Below are positions 1 to 13,180 of a stretch of 64,000 nucleotides of DNA, in pieces. A program made the position numbers and the translations under genes. The notes under the pieces are model-generated. The model was not told the origin of the DNA and did not search any database. It saw only the letters and a list, made by a program, of their open reading frames with translations. Position 1 is the first letter of the stretch. Each line of letters begins with the position of its first letter. Source of the DNA: Aselliscus stoliczkanus (taxonomy: Eukaryota; Chordata; Mammalia; Chiroptera; Hipposideridae); assembly GCA_033961575.1 (NCBI GenBank), contig CM066737.1:95198709-95262708 (forward strand), given 5' to 3'.

Positions 1-1264
1 TGGTCCTCAACTAATTTGGGTGCCTAATGTCAGTTTTGGAAAAATGAAAAGAACATGGAAGCAAAACTTCCCCATTCGTTTGAAATTTTCAAAATAGCTA
101 AGTAAGAGAGTCCTTCAACGATGTATTTAGAAATAATGTGTATCTTCAATGAATTGTAAACGTTTTCAGAGTGTGCTTGTGAGGGTTTCTCTTCAGGTGT
201 GAGAAGCTGGGCAAGCTACCTTTACTTAGAAAGGAGCTGCATGCCTTGAATAATGCAAGTGCAAACGGGCACTCAGAGCTTTCTCCCATCTCAGTAACTG
301 GTTCTCAATCACCTCAGCGTTTATCATCAAGGAATCAAAAACACCAAGTGGGCGGTGGGTTTTCTGTGGTTGGAAGTCTTATGGAAGTTGGGGAGACCTC
401 TCTGAACTATCAGAGCCAAATGATACACTAGTTAGAGCTATCCTCTCTCCAGCCATTTCCCCCAAGTTAAAAGGTGCAACATTTCCATTGGCTGTGGAGT
501 TTGACCCTGAAAGAGGTTATTTTTTTTTTTAAGGATTTTGTGATGTAGCATTTTCTGTGAACTCCCAAAATGAGGGCTCACAGATTCCAAAGCCAGCCCA
601 TCTTGGAACTGTTATTTCTACATAAGGGTTAACAAGGTTTCAAAGGCAGGCTTAAAACAACTTTCTAACACATGAAAGCAAAGGAAGTTATTTTAGAGCT
701 CTGTATGCTATTGTTCACTGTGTTTCTATTTTTTAGATATATTTTCTTAGGGCAGTTTAATATTAACTGCTCCCCAGCACTTTAAGCCACTTACTGAATG
801 ACATACACAATGTAGTACTATGTTCTTATGGGATACAAATCATCCCAATAAGTTTGTTACCAACAGAGTCTTTTGAGCCAGTAAACATCTTAAGGTTTAG
901 CACTGAAAAAAAAAAATTACCACTAAAAGCTTGTTACAAGATCACCCCCAAAAAATGTTTTTAAAAGTTAAACCCAATGCTCAAATTTGCATCACACACC
1001 TTCTTGACAGGTAAATGGCAGGGGAGAGAGAGGCCACATCCCAGTCGGTCCAGTTTATGTATCATTTCAGTCTCTTCTGCCCACTTCTTTTCCTTCGCTT
1101 TTTACCTTTTAGCTGGTTTGCTCCTTAGTTGTTTCTGCCTGATACGGTGGGCAGAAGAAAAAAGGGAAGAAAGTTCAAATACTTTTCACTTTCACTTGTG
1201 ACAGCTCATCCTGGAGTTAACTCCCAAGAATCATGCAAAGCTGGCAGTGTAAAACCTCCACCTC

Positions 1265-1390
1265 CCCTATGTTTTAGAAATGAGGAAACTGAGGTTCAGA
1301 GAGGGTAAGCGACTTCCCTAAAGTCACATTGCTTTGAAAGGGTAGAGCTGGGATTTGAACCTAGAGCTCTATATCTGCAAAGTAGATCTT
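1265..1390 (-). mobile_element. MIR SINE, antisense
   Basis: Core gaaatgaggaaactgaggtt, then gagctgggatttgaacctag, the reverse complement of the MIR core and tRNA-like part. Confidence 0.8.
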
Positions 1391-4300
1391 TCTCCTACAA
1401 CACACACTTAAGTGAGATACATTCCCTTCCCATGTTTTTGACAGTTCTGGTTTAAAGTAAGTGTGTGTGTATATGTTAAGGATGAACAGAAGTCACACTG
1501 TTAAAGTAATTGATTTGATCTACCTTTGATAAAAATTTTCCATGCTGTCCATCATTATCATGGTCTACTGAAAATTGGCTCTGTTTAAATAGGGACTTCA
1601 ACCAATTTATGAACCACTACACTACATTTTTTTGAAGGGACTTTTCTCTTAGCAAACTTGGATCACTCCAGGGGTATATTCTAAATTTAGATTTATACTT
1701 CAGAGCTCACCGTTCCTTTGCTAATGATTTTACTTTAATAATTAAAGCACATGTTAACTACTTAATAACAAAGTTTGTTGATGAAGAGAGTTAGTGGCAG
1801 GTAAAAATGCTAAATTAGCATTTCTTTTTAAGGATTTTCTTAGTTTCTGTTGATCTTTAGCTTTGCTAATATCTTCATATTTGAAATTATATAAAGTCTG
1901 TGTATCCCGCAGCACCCAAGCATATTGCCCCAAGTTACACGTGGGTCACTGGCGCCACAACCAAGGGGTGGCTGCTGAGTTGCTTAACTAACTTTGGAAA
2001 GTGCATGAAAGATTTGAAAGTTTCCCCTTCAGAGGACAGGCTCCTTCTCCCACTTGTTACCAAAACTTGGATTCACAGTTTAGAGGAAATGGGACTGAAT
2101 AACAAAACATCATCGTAAAAAAAATAGCAAATTACCAAATTGGTTCTGATTGTATTAGCTGAGTGAGGCACACACTGGCTCCCAAACTCACCCTAACTTT
2201 TCCTAGGGGTAATGTAAAAGGAAATTTCTGGGTATATAAGGGCTATAAAACTTTACTGCAAGTCCCAGAATGAGAACTTATGTCACTGAATGTTATTATC
2301 TGTAAATACAAATTTTACTTAAATCTCAGCAATTGTGTAAAAGGCACTTTTTTGTAATGAACCATTGTGTTCTCTATTTAGCATGGCTCTCAAGAAAGTG
2401 TGTACAGTGTTCCTGTGTCTGCATGTGTTTGATTCCATACTGTTTACAGTGAAGGTTGTTTATTGTGATCCACTTTAACTCAGCCCATGTTGACTGAGTC
2501 CCTACTACGTGCTGAGCTCTGAGCCCTCGAGTACTTTGTGATCTAGAGAGTCGAGAAGAGACTGAAACATAAACAGATAGTTTCCATACAGGTTGATAAG
2601 GGCTCAGTGTGCTAAGAGTTGTGTTACCAGGTGCAGTGGGGGGCAGAAAGGAAAGAGTGGTGAACTCTCTGAGAGCAAGTCAAAGTTTGCCACAGGGATG
2701 TTGAGTAGAAACCTGTCTTGCCATTACTGTATCTCTGGTCTCTAATACAGAACCTGGCATAGCCCTTCAAGGAAATGAAGCGAAGCTGGCATACCTAACT
2801 AAACAGTACTTGAAAGCAATCAGTAGTTTAGATCCTTGTAAATAGCAAATTGATAAGGATATGAGGATACAATGGAATCATGTTCAAGGGGGAATTTTTT
2901 TCTGAAAGGCATGCCTGTAGTTTTTCTACCCACCTTATTTTTCCTTAGAAGAAAATATAAAAAAAGGAGAGGAGTGAATAGAATTAAATAACCCTGATAA
3001 ATAAATTAGAAAAGAAATAACAGATTACCTAGGTTTTATGATAGAGCATATATATTAGGAATGTAATCTTATTATCCTTATTTACCATGCTGCTTGGGTT
3101 TGAGATGTTTCCAAGAGCTCCTTTCCATTCTTACAATGTTTATTCTTGATCCTTCACTTGTTTTCTGTTCTTTGCTATGTTCTTGCTTGAACATGATGCA
3201 AGGAGACTCATCAGCTTGACTGTCAAGTAGAGAAACTGAGTACCCTTGAGCGATACGTATAATAACAGCCCTCCTTGGAGACCCAACTTCTGAGGGATGA
3301 GGGCTTCTTGTGGGCAAGGACCATGTCCTCATATCTCCCTAACCCTCAGATTATGCCTAGAAAAATCCTCTAGGCCCAGCAGGTGTTCCATAAACCCTTT
3401 CTAACAAGGCCCAGAAAGCTGTCTGCTTAAGGATTTGCTTAATGACCTTGGTCAAGTTCTTCTGAGAGCACATTCTGCTGTCAGAAGGAAGTTGTAATTC
3501 TAGCCTGCAATAGTCACTTCCATGAAGATGGATGTGCTAGGGATCAACTGAGAAGGCCTTGGAAATAAAAACGGGCTGGTTCGATATGCCACTTTAGCAG
3601 GAGTTCATTTCGGGTTTTCCTTCAAAGGGGAGCCGTGCCAAGAGACTGCTGTCTTGCAGAAGGTACATTATGTCAGTTGAGAGGTAGGACGCTCACCTGC
3701 TAGGGCTCAAAAAGATGACCAGATTTCCAGAGACTTCAATGGCTTTCTTTACTAGTATTGCCATCTTTGTAGCCACTCAGAGCAGCATACATTTTAAAAG
3801 CAAAACACTTAATGTGCTATGTTGGTGAAAATAAACAAACATGGACTTCCTTGGGCATTTACTGTGGTCAACTGGATTTTTGCCCAAGATTATTATTAGA
3901 CATTTTTGTGCTGGTCTCATTCCAAATGCAACATTCATTTCTTGCAGATAGATTATAGTCAGGCATATTGAGCATAGAATTAATGAATTCATTTCTTCCA
4001 TTCTTTTAAGTTTGTTCTTTCACTACTCCTCCAACCCACCATTTGCCTAATGCTAAACTCCTTATGGAAGAAATAAATCTAAATCAAATATAAGAAGATA
4101 TTTAGGTTCTTGGTTTTATGTTGGTGTCTGAACATATAGAAATGAAAAGGGTGCGTGTGTCTTCATTCAGACAGTGATGGGGACTTAAAATATTCAATGG
4201 TGTAGGGCTTTAAAAGGTAACTGAGAGAAAACTCAGTTCCATACCAAAAGGATCCACAGTTAGCCAGCTGGTTATCAACTTCCATATATAGAACTGCACC

Positions 4301-4859
4301 AGGTGCTGTGGAGAGAAATGAAAGAAGTAATGCACAGCCCTTGGCCTTGAAGATCATTTCCATTTAACAGAAGGCAGTAGTTTGGTATGTGAAAGCATGC
4401 CAGGATGCTGAGAGCCTTTTTGTAAGTTTTGACTTTTTATTTAACCTGACATATCCAAAATATTATTTCAACATGTAATCAATATAAAAATAATTTTATT
4501 ATGTAATGTAAAGGTATTTTATATTCTTTAACTTTTTATTCTTTAATATAAAGGTATTTTCTATTTTTTGCCTTCCTACTAAGTCTGAAATCTGGTGTGT
4601 ATATTACACTCGCAGCACATCTTAATTCAAACTAGCCAATTTCAAGTGCTCAGAAGCCACATGTGGCCTTAGAGGGAGCTCAGACACATGCCCAGGCCTG
4701 TGGAGGATGAATGAGGTCTGAGAAGCCACAATGATAAATAAATTTCATGTCTGCATAGCACATACATACATATAGTTACTCATAGCTACAAAAAAAAATC
4801 GCTTTCCTTTACTTCATATTTTGCACTCTTATATTTTCTGTGCTATCCTATTTTGTTTT

Positions 4860-5830
4860 AGTTAGGAGGCTGTTGTAGTAACCTAGATGAGAATAAGTTT
4901 GAAATTATGGATGCGGCAGTGGAAAAGGAGGAAACTAGATGGATACAGGAGACATTAGGAGATAAATGCCCTGGGATTTGGTAACGTCTGATGGTGGGGC
5001 AGAAAGGAAGACTCAGTTTTCTGGCTCCAGTGAGTGGGTGCCATCACTGAGATGGGAGCATCAGGTGACAGCAGTTTGTGAGAGTTATGTTGAGTATACC
5101 ATGGAACTTCCATTTGGTGGTGTCTAGTTAATGTTTGGTTTTCGAACTCAGGAGAGAGCTCTGAGCTAGAGATGTAGATCTGGGAGGCATCAACATGGAG
5201 GAAATGGAAGTGAAACTGAAGTAGTGAAATTAATGGGAGCAAATTGAGTCAAGATGGTTCTTGACTGAGGAAGTAGATGGAAATAGTTAGCAAGAGTGCC
5301 TCAAGATACCATAGGGTACTTCTAAAAAACAACTGACCCTGCACCATTCTATTGGGGGAAAATAGAAGAGCTGTGATTAAAGCTATTAAAAGTCTCCTTA
5401 TATCTGCCTGTCTCTTCATGAAATCTGGTTAAATTAATCTACTTTATCCCAGAATCTTTCCAGGATGGAACCCTGAGGAACACATTTAAAGGGCCAATAG
5501 GGGCAGGATCATGAAAAGAAGACAGTGAGGTATTTCTTAAATATTTGAGAGATGGAGGAGAGGCAAAGACAGGGTAAGTCCTGTAGAGGAAATGTCCAAT
5601 AGAACCAAATGCAGCAGAGAAATCAAATGGGATAACAAGGAAAAATCTCCTTTGGATTTAGAAAGAAGAAGTCAATAGTGCTGTTTCAGTGAAGTGGTGG
5701 GAGCAGAGGCCAGATGGCAGTGGGTTGAGGAGCCTTTAGGAGAGAAGTAGAAGCTTGACTGAAGGGAGAAACAGATAGAATGTATAGGATCCCAACAGTG
5801 GATAAATCAGGGTTTTGGGTTAAGAGAGAG
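4860..5830 (-). mobile_element. Probable L2-derived sequence, antisense
   Basis: Purine-rich sequence with ccaggatggaaccctgagga and similar phrases found in antisense L2 copies. The 5268-5550 part recurs at 10095-10410 (see findings). A (CTTC)n-like run lies near 5855-5900. Confidence 0.4.
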
Positions 5831-6991
5831 GCTATCTTTTCTCCTTTCTAACTTCTTTCCTTCCATCCTTCTTTCCTTCCATTCTTCCTTCCATCTATCT
5901 AGTATGCCAAAGCTTTTGATTGGCTCATTCTTTTACGATGGTAGCAACTTGCACTTATACATAATTGGGAAAGGGCCAGTAGGAGAGGGTGAAAGTGACA
6001 AGGGAAATTGATGAAGGGAATGGCCCTAATGCTGGAGAGTTGCACAAATAGAAGAATTGGCTTCAGGTAGGAAAAAAGACACTTCTACCACTGGTGGTGA
6101 GGAAGCTGGCAAGGATGTTTTGGATAAGAGTAAGTTATAAGTGATATAAGCGGAGAGGGACTGAAAGTTGAAATGCTCTCTTACCTGATAGCTTCTGTTT
6201 TCTCTGTGAAGGTGGAGGCAAAGTCATAGTGGCTTGGGGATGTGTGTATGAAGGTAGAAAGGCTGAGTGTTTCCTGATGAGATGCAGATAGTGATGAGAG
6301 GAAATGGATCTGTTTCCTTATGGCGTCTGGGGCTCCACATCAACCCCAAGGTCAAGGCAGATCCAGATTTAGCTCTCCAGGGGAACTGGACAGGCTCACA
6401 GCAAAAGGGCTGGGGGCCTGGCAAGACAAGTATGCTGTAGACAAGTCTCTGCTCGCTGGAGCCCACAGTCTCATTTTGACCCAGTTTTGTCATTGAATTA
6501 TTGTGTGGGCTTAAGCAAATCACTTCTTCTCTCTGGACCTCAATTCTGTTACCCATGATGGGTTTGACAGGTGGTCTTCCAGTTCCTAGACTATGATTCT
6601 GACTTCCATAGCCATGGGACATGGTCTACCACAATGTGCTCTGCTTGACCTGATGCTCCATCAAAAATCAGAGCTACCCCATGCTCCACCTCCTTTTGGT
6701 TTTATCCATTTGGGGTAAAAACAAGTTGAAAGACCTTATAGTAAGACACATTAGCTAAATATGAATAACAAATGTTCACAAAATATTTTGGAACTTTACA
6801 TTAGCATTGTACACACCACTTCTGGTGTCTTCTGCTTTATTCTTCAGCTGCTTCTTCAGAAAGGTTGAGTGTATTCTGAATCCTATGTTGAATGTTCTAG
6901 TCATTGTCCAAAGAAACCTATGTTGAATCTCTTTTTAATGTGAATAATAGCCTCCTAATTTATCTATTTCATAATACTGAAGGTCAAAATA

Positions 6992-7166
6992 CAGGTATAC
7001 CCTGGAGATAAGGTGGGTTTGGTTCCAGATTACTGCAATAAAATTAGCATCACAATAAAGCAACTCATAATCTTTTTACTGGTGGAAAGTCTTGCCTTCA
7101 TTTTGTAAAAAATGTAACATCTGTGAAGCGCAATATAGCAAAGCACAATAAAATAAAGTATGTCTG
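6992..7166 (+). mobile_element. Tigger (pogo-type) deletion derivative
   Basis: 175 bp between TA dinucleotides, starting caggtataccctggagataa and ending gtatgtctg (terminus caggtatacc). The middle carries ttccagattactgcaataaa and agcgcaatatagcaaagcac. A partial relative lies at 52480-52546. Confidence 0.8.
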
Positions 7167-8597
7167 TATTGGGTTTTTTTTGAGGCATGGCAGTGTGGCC
7201 TTGAACTACAAGGACCTGCTCTAACCGATGCTATCTATCTAAGCTTAATATTTAGGGTTGAAGTCCAACAGTGAGTCAGACCATAGTCCTGAAACTCTGG
7301 CATCTTTCTCTGGTGCCTACACAAAGCTTCTTGGTGCCCCTTTGTGAAACAAATGTAGAAAAAGATTTATTTCGTCTGATCCCCTGGGGGAGAATGAAAA
7401 GCAGAAAGCAAGGAAGGTAGGAACAAACTAAGTCATTGCAAACTAGGCCTATTTTCTTCCAATAATCTCCCAGGTAACAGCCTCTACCTTGCTAGGATCT
7501 GATTACCAGTTGCCGGCTTTAGACCATAGCATTATTGTTTTAACATTCCTACCTTCCTCTTTATCCCAGCATGAACCAGGTTGTATGGGAGGCTGAGGAA
7601 GCTGACCCTGCTTGGGGATAAAGAGAGTTTAGCACTCAACAATCTTGAAGGCACACTTGAAAACACAGTGATTAGAAAATAAAGCAGCAAGCCCCGGTAG
7701 CATGCACCTGTGTAATAATGTGCAGGGCCACACAGGGCCAGCCCACTGAGCAGGATTCATTTCATATAATCTCCTTCCCTCACCAAAGTCTTTGACTTGG
7801 CATTTTTGTTTCCCACTCAGTAATGCATGCACACTGAACCTGACATCAGTGTAAAAGAATGCTGAGGGTTATTTAAACTGGCATTTGCGAAAAGTAACAA
7901 CAATAATAGTAGGTTAATAGAAGCATCATGAATGATGTGTATAGCCTATTGTCAGCCACATGATGTCAAAAGCCTGTTCCTGGTACACGAAGGCTTCTGT
8001 GCTTCATCTCTAGTGTGCCTAATATTGACTCTAGGCACAGTCACAGAATACTAAATTCTAGTTTATGTCCAAATTGTTTAGTTCTAAGGTTAATTATTTT
8101 ATACTGGGTTCGAGGCTAGAGGTCTCACTCATTTTTTCCTGTGGGCAAGCAGAGGAATGGAACAGCTATTTATAGTACACACTGTGTTGGGGACTGTGCC
8201 AAATGCCTTCTATGTGTTATCTCATTACACAGGCTGTAGACCTGTGTAATAGGAGTTACTCTTCCCCATAGCATAAGAAAGGAAGCCAAGAATTAAGTAA
8301 AACCCCAAAGATCGAATATTAACTTATGAAGCCGGGGTTTAAAATTAGGTTTGTCTGACTTCCAAAGCACCCTGTTTCCACTACATCCAGTTCTCCAATA
8401 TCAGTGAGCAGAGAATCACCTACTCAAGCTGAACCAGGTTGTATGGGAGGTGGTTCAGAAGCAAGAAGTGCTTGGATGCACTTGGAGAAATGCTGCATTT
8501 AGTTCTCCCATGTCACATTTCCTGCTTCCAGGACCAGGAGTGGAAACAAATCAGATGTCTAGGCTCTCTGTACTGAATTTAGAAATTCAAAGTCAAT

Positions 8598-9050
8598 TTT
8601 TTTTTAAAAGATTTTATTGGGGAATTGGGGGAGGGGAACAATGCTGGGGAATTGGGGAAGGGGAACAGACAAGTTGCCGTCTTTTTGTTCTTCAGTCTAG
8701 TTGCAGAGGATGTTGCTTCACTGGCCCATGTAGTATCGTCATTGCGCTTTTCCCGGATGAGGCAGATCGGTCGCCAGCCTCTGGATGGTTGCTCACCGCG
8801 GCTATAGGCAGCTCACGCTGGCTGTGGGCCACTCACTGTAGTCTATGGCAGCCCACTGCAGCAGGGGCTGCAGTCCACACCATCGCCAGCCATCTTAGCT
8901 ATAGAGGCAACCAGGTGGAGCTGTTGTTCACCACCATAGCTGTAGAGGGCAGTGTCACTGGCCCTTATATATAGGATCTGAACCAGGGCCCCGCTGCTCA
9001 GAGCTGACATCCCAAGCCAGCTCCTAACCAATGCACCACTTGCCAGCCCC
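8598..9050 (-). mobile_element. Long tRNA-derived SINE
   Basis: Reads in reverse: oligo-T, then aagattttattggggaattg (tail module), body with purine/CTG-rich repeats, and tRNA-like head ending gccagcccc at 9050. Flanked by short duplications around agtcaat. Open frames across it (8450-8974 and others) are chance. Confidence 0.85.
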
Positions 9051-9059
9051 TCACAGTCA

Positions 9060-9548
9060 ATATTCTTGACCCAGTGCTTCTACTCCTAGGAAATTTGTAC
9101 ATATGGCCATCAAAAACTAATATTAGGATGTTCTCAGCAGCATTATTCATAATAGCCCCAAACTGGAAACTAGCCAAATGCCTAGCAGAAGTAGGATGGA
9201 TAAATAAATTGTAGTATAGTCACCCAATGTAATGCTACACTGCAATGAGAATGAAGAATCTACACACACCTGCAGAATATGCGGATGAATCTCACCAACA
9301 TAACATTGAATGAAAGAAGCCAGATACAAAAGAGTAGACACTACATAATTCCAGTTCTAGCAAATATTTTTAAAGTAGGCAAAGCTAATCCATGATGTTA
9401 GAAATCAGGGTAGTGGGAGGCGCACAGGATGGATGCTGGCAGTGGCTGGTTAATTGATCTGGATGCTGTGTGTTCAGCTTGTTCACTGAGCTGCACACTC
9501 AGGGTCTGTGTATATTTCTATGTGTATATTATACGTTAATACAAAGTT
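9060..9548 (+). mobile_element. L1M 3' fragment, sense
   Basis: It resembles the L1 ORF2/3' UTR junction in sense orientation (patches such as cataatagccccaaactgga, gaaagaagccagatacaaaa, gatgaatctcaccaacataa). Heavily decayed. It directly follows the SINE at 8598-9050. Confidence 0.6.
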
Positions 9549-9853
9549 TAAAGATATTCTGACCACAGCAATGGATAGAGAGTGCCCTCTATAACAGATT
9601 TTCCATTTCCAGACAATTCTGGTAAGCTGGTAGATAGCACTCTAAGGAATGGTATCAGATTCTACTTAAAATTACAGCTCTTGGCCACTAACAGAGCTCG
9701 AATGTGCCCAGGCCTTCCAGGAGTCAGTATATCCAGCCCCAGGAGAATGTAAGTGAGCCTTTGAACTGAACTTGCCTTATTTCTAGGACCAGTCAAGCCC
9801 TACTCAGGTAACCTGTGAATTAAAATCCATGGCACCCAGTCTATATGCTTTTT

Positions 9854-10034
9854 AAAAAAATTTACTGGGGAACAGCCATGGTCATTGGTTACACATTGCT
9901 TTCATGCTACAATGGCATAGTTGAATCTTTTAAGGAGGGTGCACGCAGCTCACAGCCGCCCATTCGGGGATAGAACCGGCAACCTTGGTGTTATCAGCAC
10001 CACATTCTAACCAACTGAGCTAACCGGTCACCCC
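9854..10034 (-). mobile_element. tRNA-Ile-derived SINE (different family)
   Basis: A 13-bp perfect duplication, ctatatgcttttt (9841-9853 and 10035-10047), frames a 181-bp element. On the minus strand its head reads gtgaccggttagctcagttg, then gtggtgctgataacaccaag and gttctatcccc. That matches tRNA-Ile (GGCCGGTTAGCTCAGTTGGT type, A and B boxes present). The body and tail (gttccccagtaaatttttt) differ from the other SINEs here. Confidence 0.9.
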
Positions 10035-10495
10035 CTATATGCTTTTTCTAACAATGGCCTGGCCTTGAAGAAAGTCAGTTTCTAGACTCAAAAGGAAGTG
10101 GATGGAATCATTTAGCTAGCAAGAGTGCCTCCGAATAATCCTACTGTAGAGCAAATTCTAGAAAATAACTTCCCCAAGCCATCCTATCAGGTTTTTAAAG
10201 GGAAGAAAAATAGAAGAGCTGTGGTTAAAGCTATTTATTAGAATCCTCCTTATATTTGCCTATCTCTACGAGATCTGGTTAAATTGATCTACTGTACCCC
10301 ACAATCTTTCAGGATGGAACCCTAAGGGAAAGCATTTAGAGAGCCAATAGAGGAAGGGTCATGAAAAGAAGACAGGTATTTCTCAAATACGTGTGAGATC
10401 CGGGTCCAAGAGCAAAGTGATCACCTCATTGGTAGTTACACTTATAGAGTGATTCTGTAAAACATTGTTTTTATTAAAGAAGTCATTTTGCAGCA

Positions 10496-11130
10496 TCAAT
10501 CTTCTTTAGACCATCTTTCTTTGGAAAATCTTTCTTCTTTGGAACATCTTTCCTTTAGTGGCTCAAAAACAAGAGGTTTTATTATTGAAATAGGAAATAC
10601 CTCAAGCTGAGACATGTTAGAAATATCTGTACTTCTTTCCAACTGTATAGGAAACTTCCCACACTGTATAATTTGTTCTTGTTTCTTCCCATCTTCAGCG
10701 ATGTTTTCTATATGTCTTCTAAATATATTTGCTGACAAAGGAATGCATTTTAGTTTGACATCATTTTTTCCCCCTACACATTAGAGCAGCCAGTTTTACA
10801 GTAGCATGAAGAGCCGGTGTCTGCAAAAGTATGAGACTTTTGGTTTACTCAAAACAGGCTTTAAACATTTATCATTACATGTAACGATAGTTTATGAACT
10901 ACTGGATTGTGTACCACATGTCTTGAAATCTTCCTGAAAAAGTCATAGAGGCTTGTCTTCATGTTTCAGGTGCTTCATTTTTAAGTATCATGGTCATTAC
11001 ATAGCTTCATGCCATCATTAGCTAATATCTCAAGGTACAATATAGGCTTCAAGTTAGGTTTAATGATAATGGTAGCAGATATTTCAACTAGTTCTTGTAA
11101 TAATTTTTGATTCAGCTGTCTTCTTGTCAG
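10496..11130 (-). pseudogene. Decayed hAT/ZBED-like transposase fragment
   Basis: On the minus strand, frames at 10496-10738 read KLKCIPLSANIFRRHIENIAED, then CGKFPIQLE.STDISNMSQL and KPLVFEPLKER. This pattern (IPLSxxTxxRRIEDxxxD, then F-QLDESTDxSNxSQL, then KPLxxxT) is characteristic of the hAT-derived ZBED5/FAM200 and Charlie-type proteins. About 200 bases upstream on the same strand a second frame reads HEAM..., LKHEDKPL.LFQE, resembling the BED-to-linker segment (NEAM-PSKL-RHL-TKH-LKDKPLEFF). Several stops and frameshifts separate the blocks, and the first catalytic residue of the DEST motif is replaced. The catalytic C-terminal half is not seen. It may be a Charlie transposon relic or a retrocopy of a domesticated gene. 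Confidence 0.55.
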
Positions 11131-11327
11131 ATCTTATTAGGTCATCATTGTTCACACCAGGTAATGTGGATACGGAACTCATGCAGGGAGTAGGAGGGTC
11201 AGCTCTGCCACTTCCCTGTGGTTCACCTGGTCTTGTGCTATCTTTGCTTTCCTATTTCATTGCAGGAAATGTTTTAAGCCACCTGCTGATATTGTGAGTA
11301 CTGGTTTAGTTAAAACTAGATAATATA

Positions 11328-11432
11328 GGGCCGGCCGAGTGGTGCAGTAGTTAAGCGCTGGCTTGGAAAGCCAGCGGCCCCGGTTCGGGTCCCACATAGG
11401 AGGGCCAGTGACACTGCCCTCAAAAAAACAAC
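11328..11432 (+). mobile_element. Short head-only tRNA SINE
   Basis: 14-bp perfect duplication aactagataatata (11314-11327 and 11433-11446). About 95 bp of tRNA-like head (ggccggccgagtggtgcagt ... ccggttcgggtccc ... actgccctc), then a short A/CAA tail. The anticodon arm folds as CTGGC-loop-GCCAG. Confidence 0.93.
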
Positions 11433-11634
11433 AACTAGATAATATAATCCACAAATGTCCTTACCAGGCCCAGGTGAGCTGCAAATGTCAGGGGCCCCAG
11501 GGCTTCCTTCTGTATTGTACATCTTGCATTCTTCCTTGAGGACACCTCATAGACTTCAGGTTGGCAGGGATGGGGCATCCGTGTAAATTAGTATGTTAGA
11601 GTCATAGAGTGGTAATGCTGCCTTCCTTGTGTTT

Positions 11635-12086
11635 GTTTGTTTGCTTGCTTTTTAAAGATTTTATTGGGGAATTGGGGGAGGGGAACAGCATTGGGGAATT
11701 GGGGAAGGGAAACAGACAAGTTGCTGTCTTTTTGTTCTTCAGTCTAGTTGTGGAGGATGTTGCTTCACTGGCCCATGTTGGTATTGTGATCATTGCTCTC
11801 TTCCCAGCTGAGGTAGATCGATCGCCGGCCTCTGGATGTCACTCACCGCGGCTATTGGCAGCTCGTGCTGGCTGCCGGCCACTCACTGTAGCCTATGGCA
11901 GCCCACTGCAGCAGGAGCTGCAGCTATGCTGTCCCAGGGATTCACAGCAGCCCAGCTCCAAGTGGAGCTGTTGTTCACCATCTTAGCTGTAGAAGGCAGT
12001 CTCACTGGCCCTCATACGTGGGATCCGAACCGGGGCCGCTGGCATCCCCAAACCAGCTCTTAACCAATGTGCCACTCAGCCTGCCC
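11635..12086 (-). mobile_element. Long tRNA-derived SINE
   Basis: Duplication ccttccttgtgttt / ccttcctagtgttt (11621-11634 and 12087-12100). Tail module aagattttattggggaattg at the left, tRNA-like head at the right. Overlapping open frames on both strands are not genes. Confidence 0.9.
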
Positions 12087-13154
12087 CCTTCCTAGTGTTT
12101 TAACGTGAAAACTAAATCTAAGTGTCGCTCTCTAACAGATTGTCTTGTTTATCCTACATTAGAAAACCCTGGTCTCGGTATTCTAAATCTTGCCCTTGGA
12201 TTCTGCTTTGAGGGAGGGCACTGCATTTTCTAACTGCATGTTTGACTCCTGTAGAAATGCATTTTTGAACTGCTTTTTGGTCCTGGAGCTCTGCCTTGCA
12301 TGGAGGGTGCTACAGAGACAAACAAAAGAAAGGGATTGTCTTTACCCTGGCGGCTGTTGTTGAGTATATGGTGTCATTACAACATCACTCAACCTGCCCA
12401 GTATTGGAGCACCATGGAAGGAATTTCTATAAAATTAGACATCAAGAAATGCTGTGCCTCTCCTTAATAGCTATTTTGTTTGTTTTTTGTTTTGTTTTGT
12501 TTTTTCTGTTTTTCTTTTTTTTTCCTTAAGGACAATAGTAACTTTGTCTTTTTGTTTGTTTGTTTGTTTAACTGCTGGGAGTTTAAAGCCATTTTGTAGC
12601 CCACCTATTTGAAAAGTTAATGGACCATGATAGGTATTCCTGTGTACTCATTTTACCCCTGACCTTTCTATGAAACCCATATTTTCCCCCTTACCCCATA
12701 TCTTGCAACTATTGTTTTAAACTTTCAAATTTTATTTTTTTAAAGTCACTCAAGTACTTTGAGGAAAGAGATGGGATATGAATAAGGTTGTTATTGATAT
12801 TCATTATAAACTCCTTATGCTCAATTGCCTAAGAAAAACATTGATTTAGGGTATGGAATTTCTAATCTCTAGGTAAGGATGATTATTTTCTATTGTTAAT
12901 AGTATCTGTGTGTTTCATGACTCTAAGAGGCCATTAATTCTAAGATAAACTTCCATTTTAGAAGTGTTAAAATGTCAGAAAATTGCCAACACCGATTTTA
13001 AGTCAACATTTCTTATAAGACCCCTCCTAATCTCAGAAATGTTAAAATGTGGGGTGAAATGTACATTTTACAATCAGTGAAATGTGATATTATAGTACTG
13101 AGAGTCTTCCAGCTATTTGAAATCCACTGTTGTGGACTTTGAAAGGTGGCCACA

Positions 13155-13180
13155 TGGTGGTGGTGGTGGTGGTGGTGGGG
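13155..13180 (+). repeat. (TGG)n microsatellite
   Basis: Eight GGT units in a row. Confidence 0.9.

Noticed and set aside
8450..8974. 174-codon + strand frame
   Set aside because: Most of it is the antisense strand of a SINE; the same frame types recur at 11609, 31897 and 16472 wherever this SINE occurs.
9900..10034. Functional tRNA-Ile gene on the minus strand
   Set aside because: The tRNA-like part is mutated, is followed by a SINE body and tail, and is framed by a target-site duplication.
11328..11432. tRNA genes in the short SINE heads
   Set aside because: No acceptor-stem pairing at the ends, A-rich tails and duplications mark them as SINEs.
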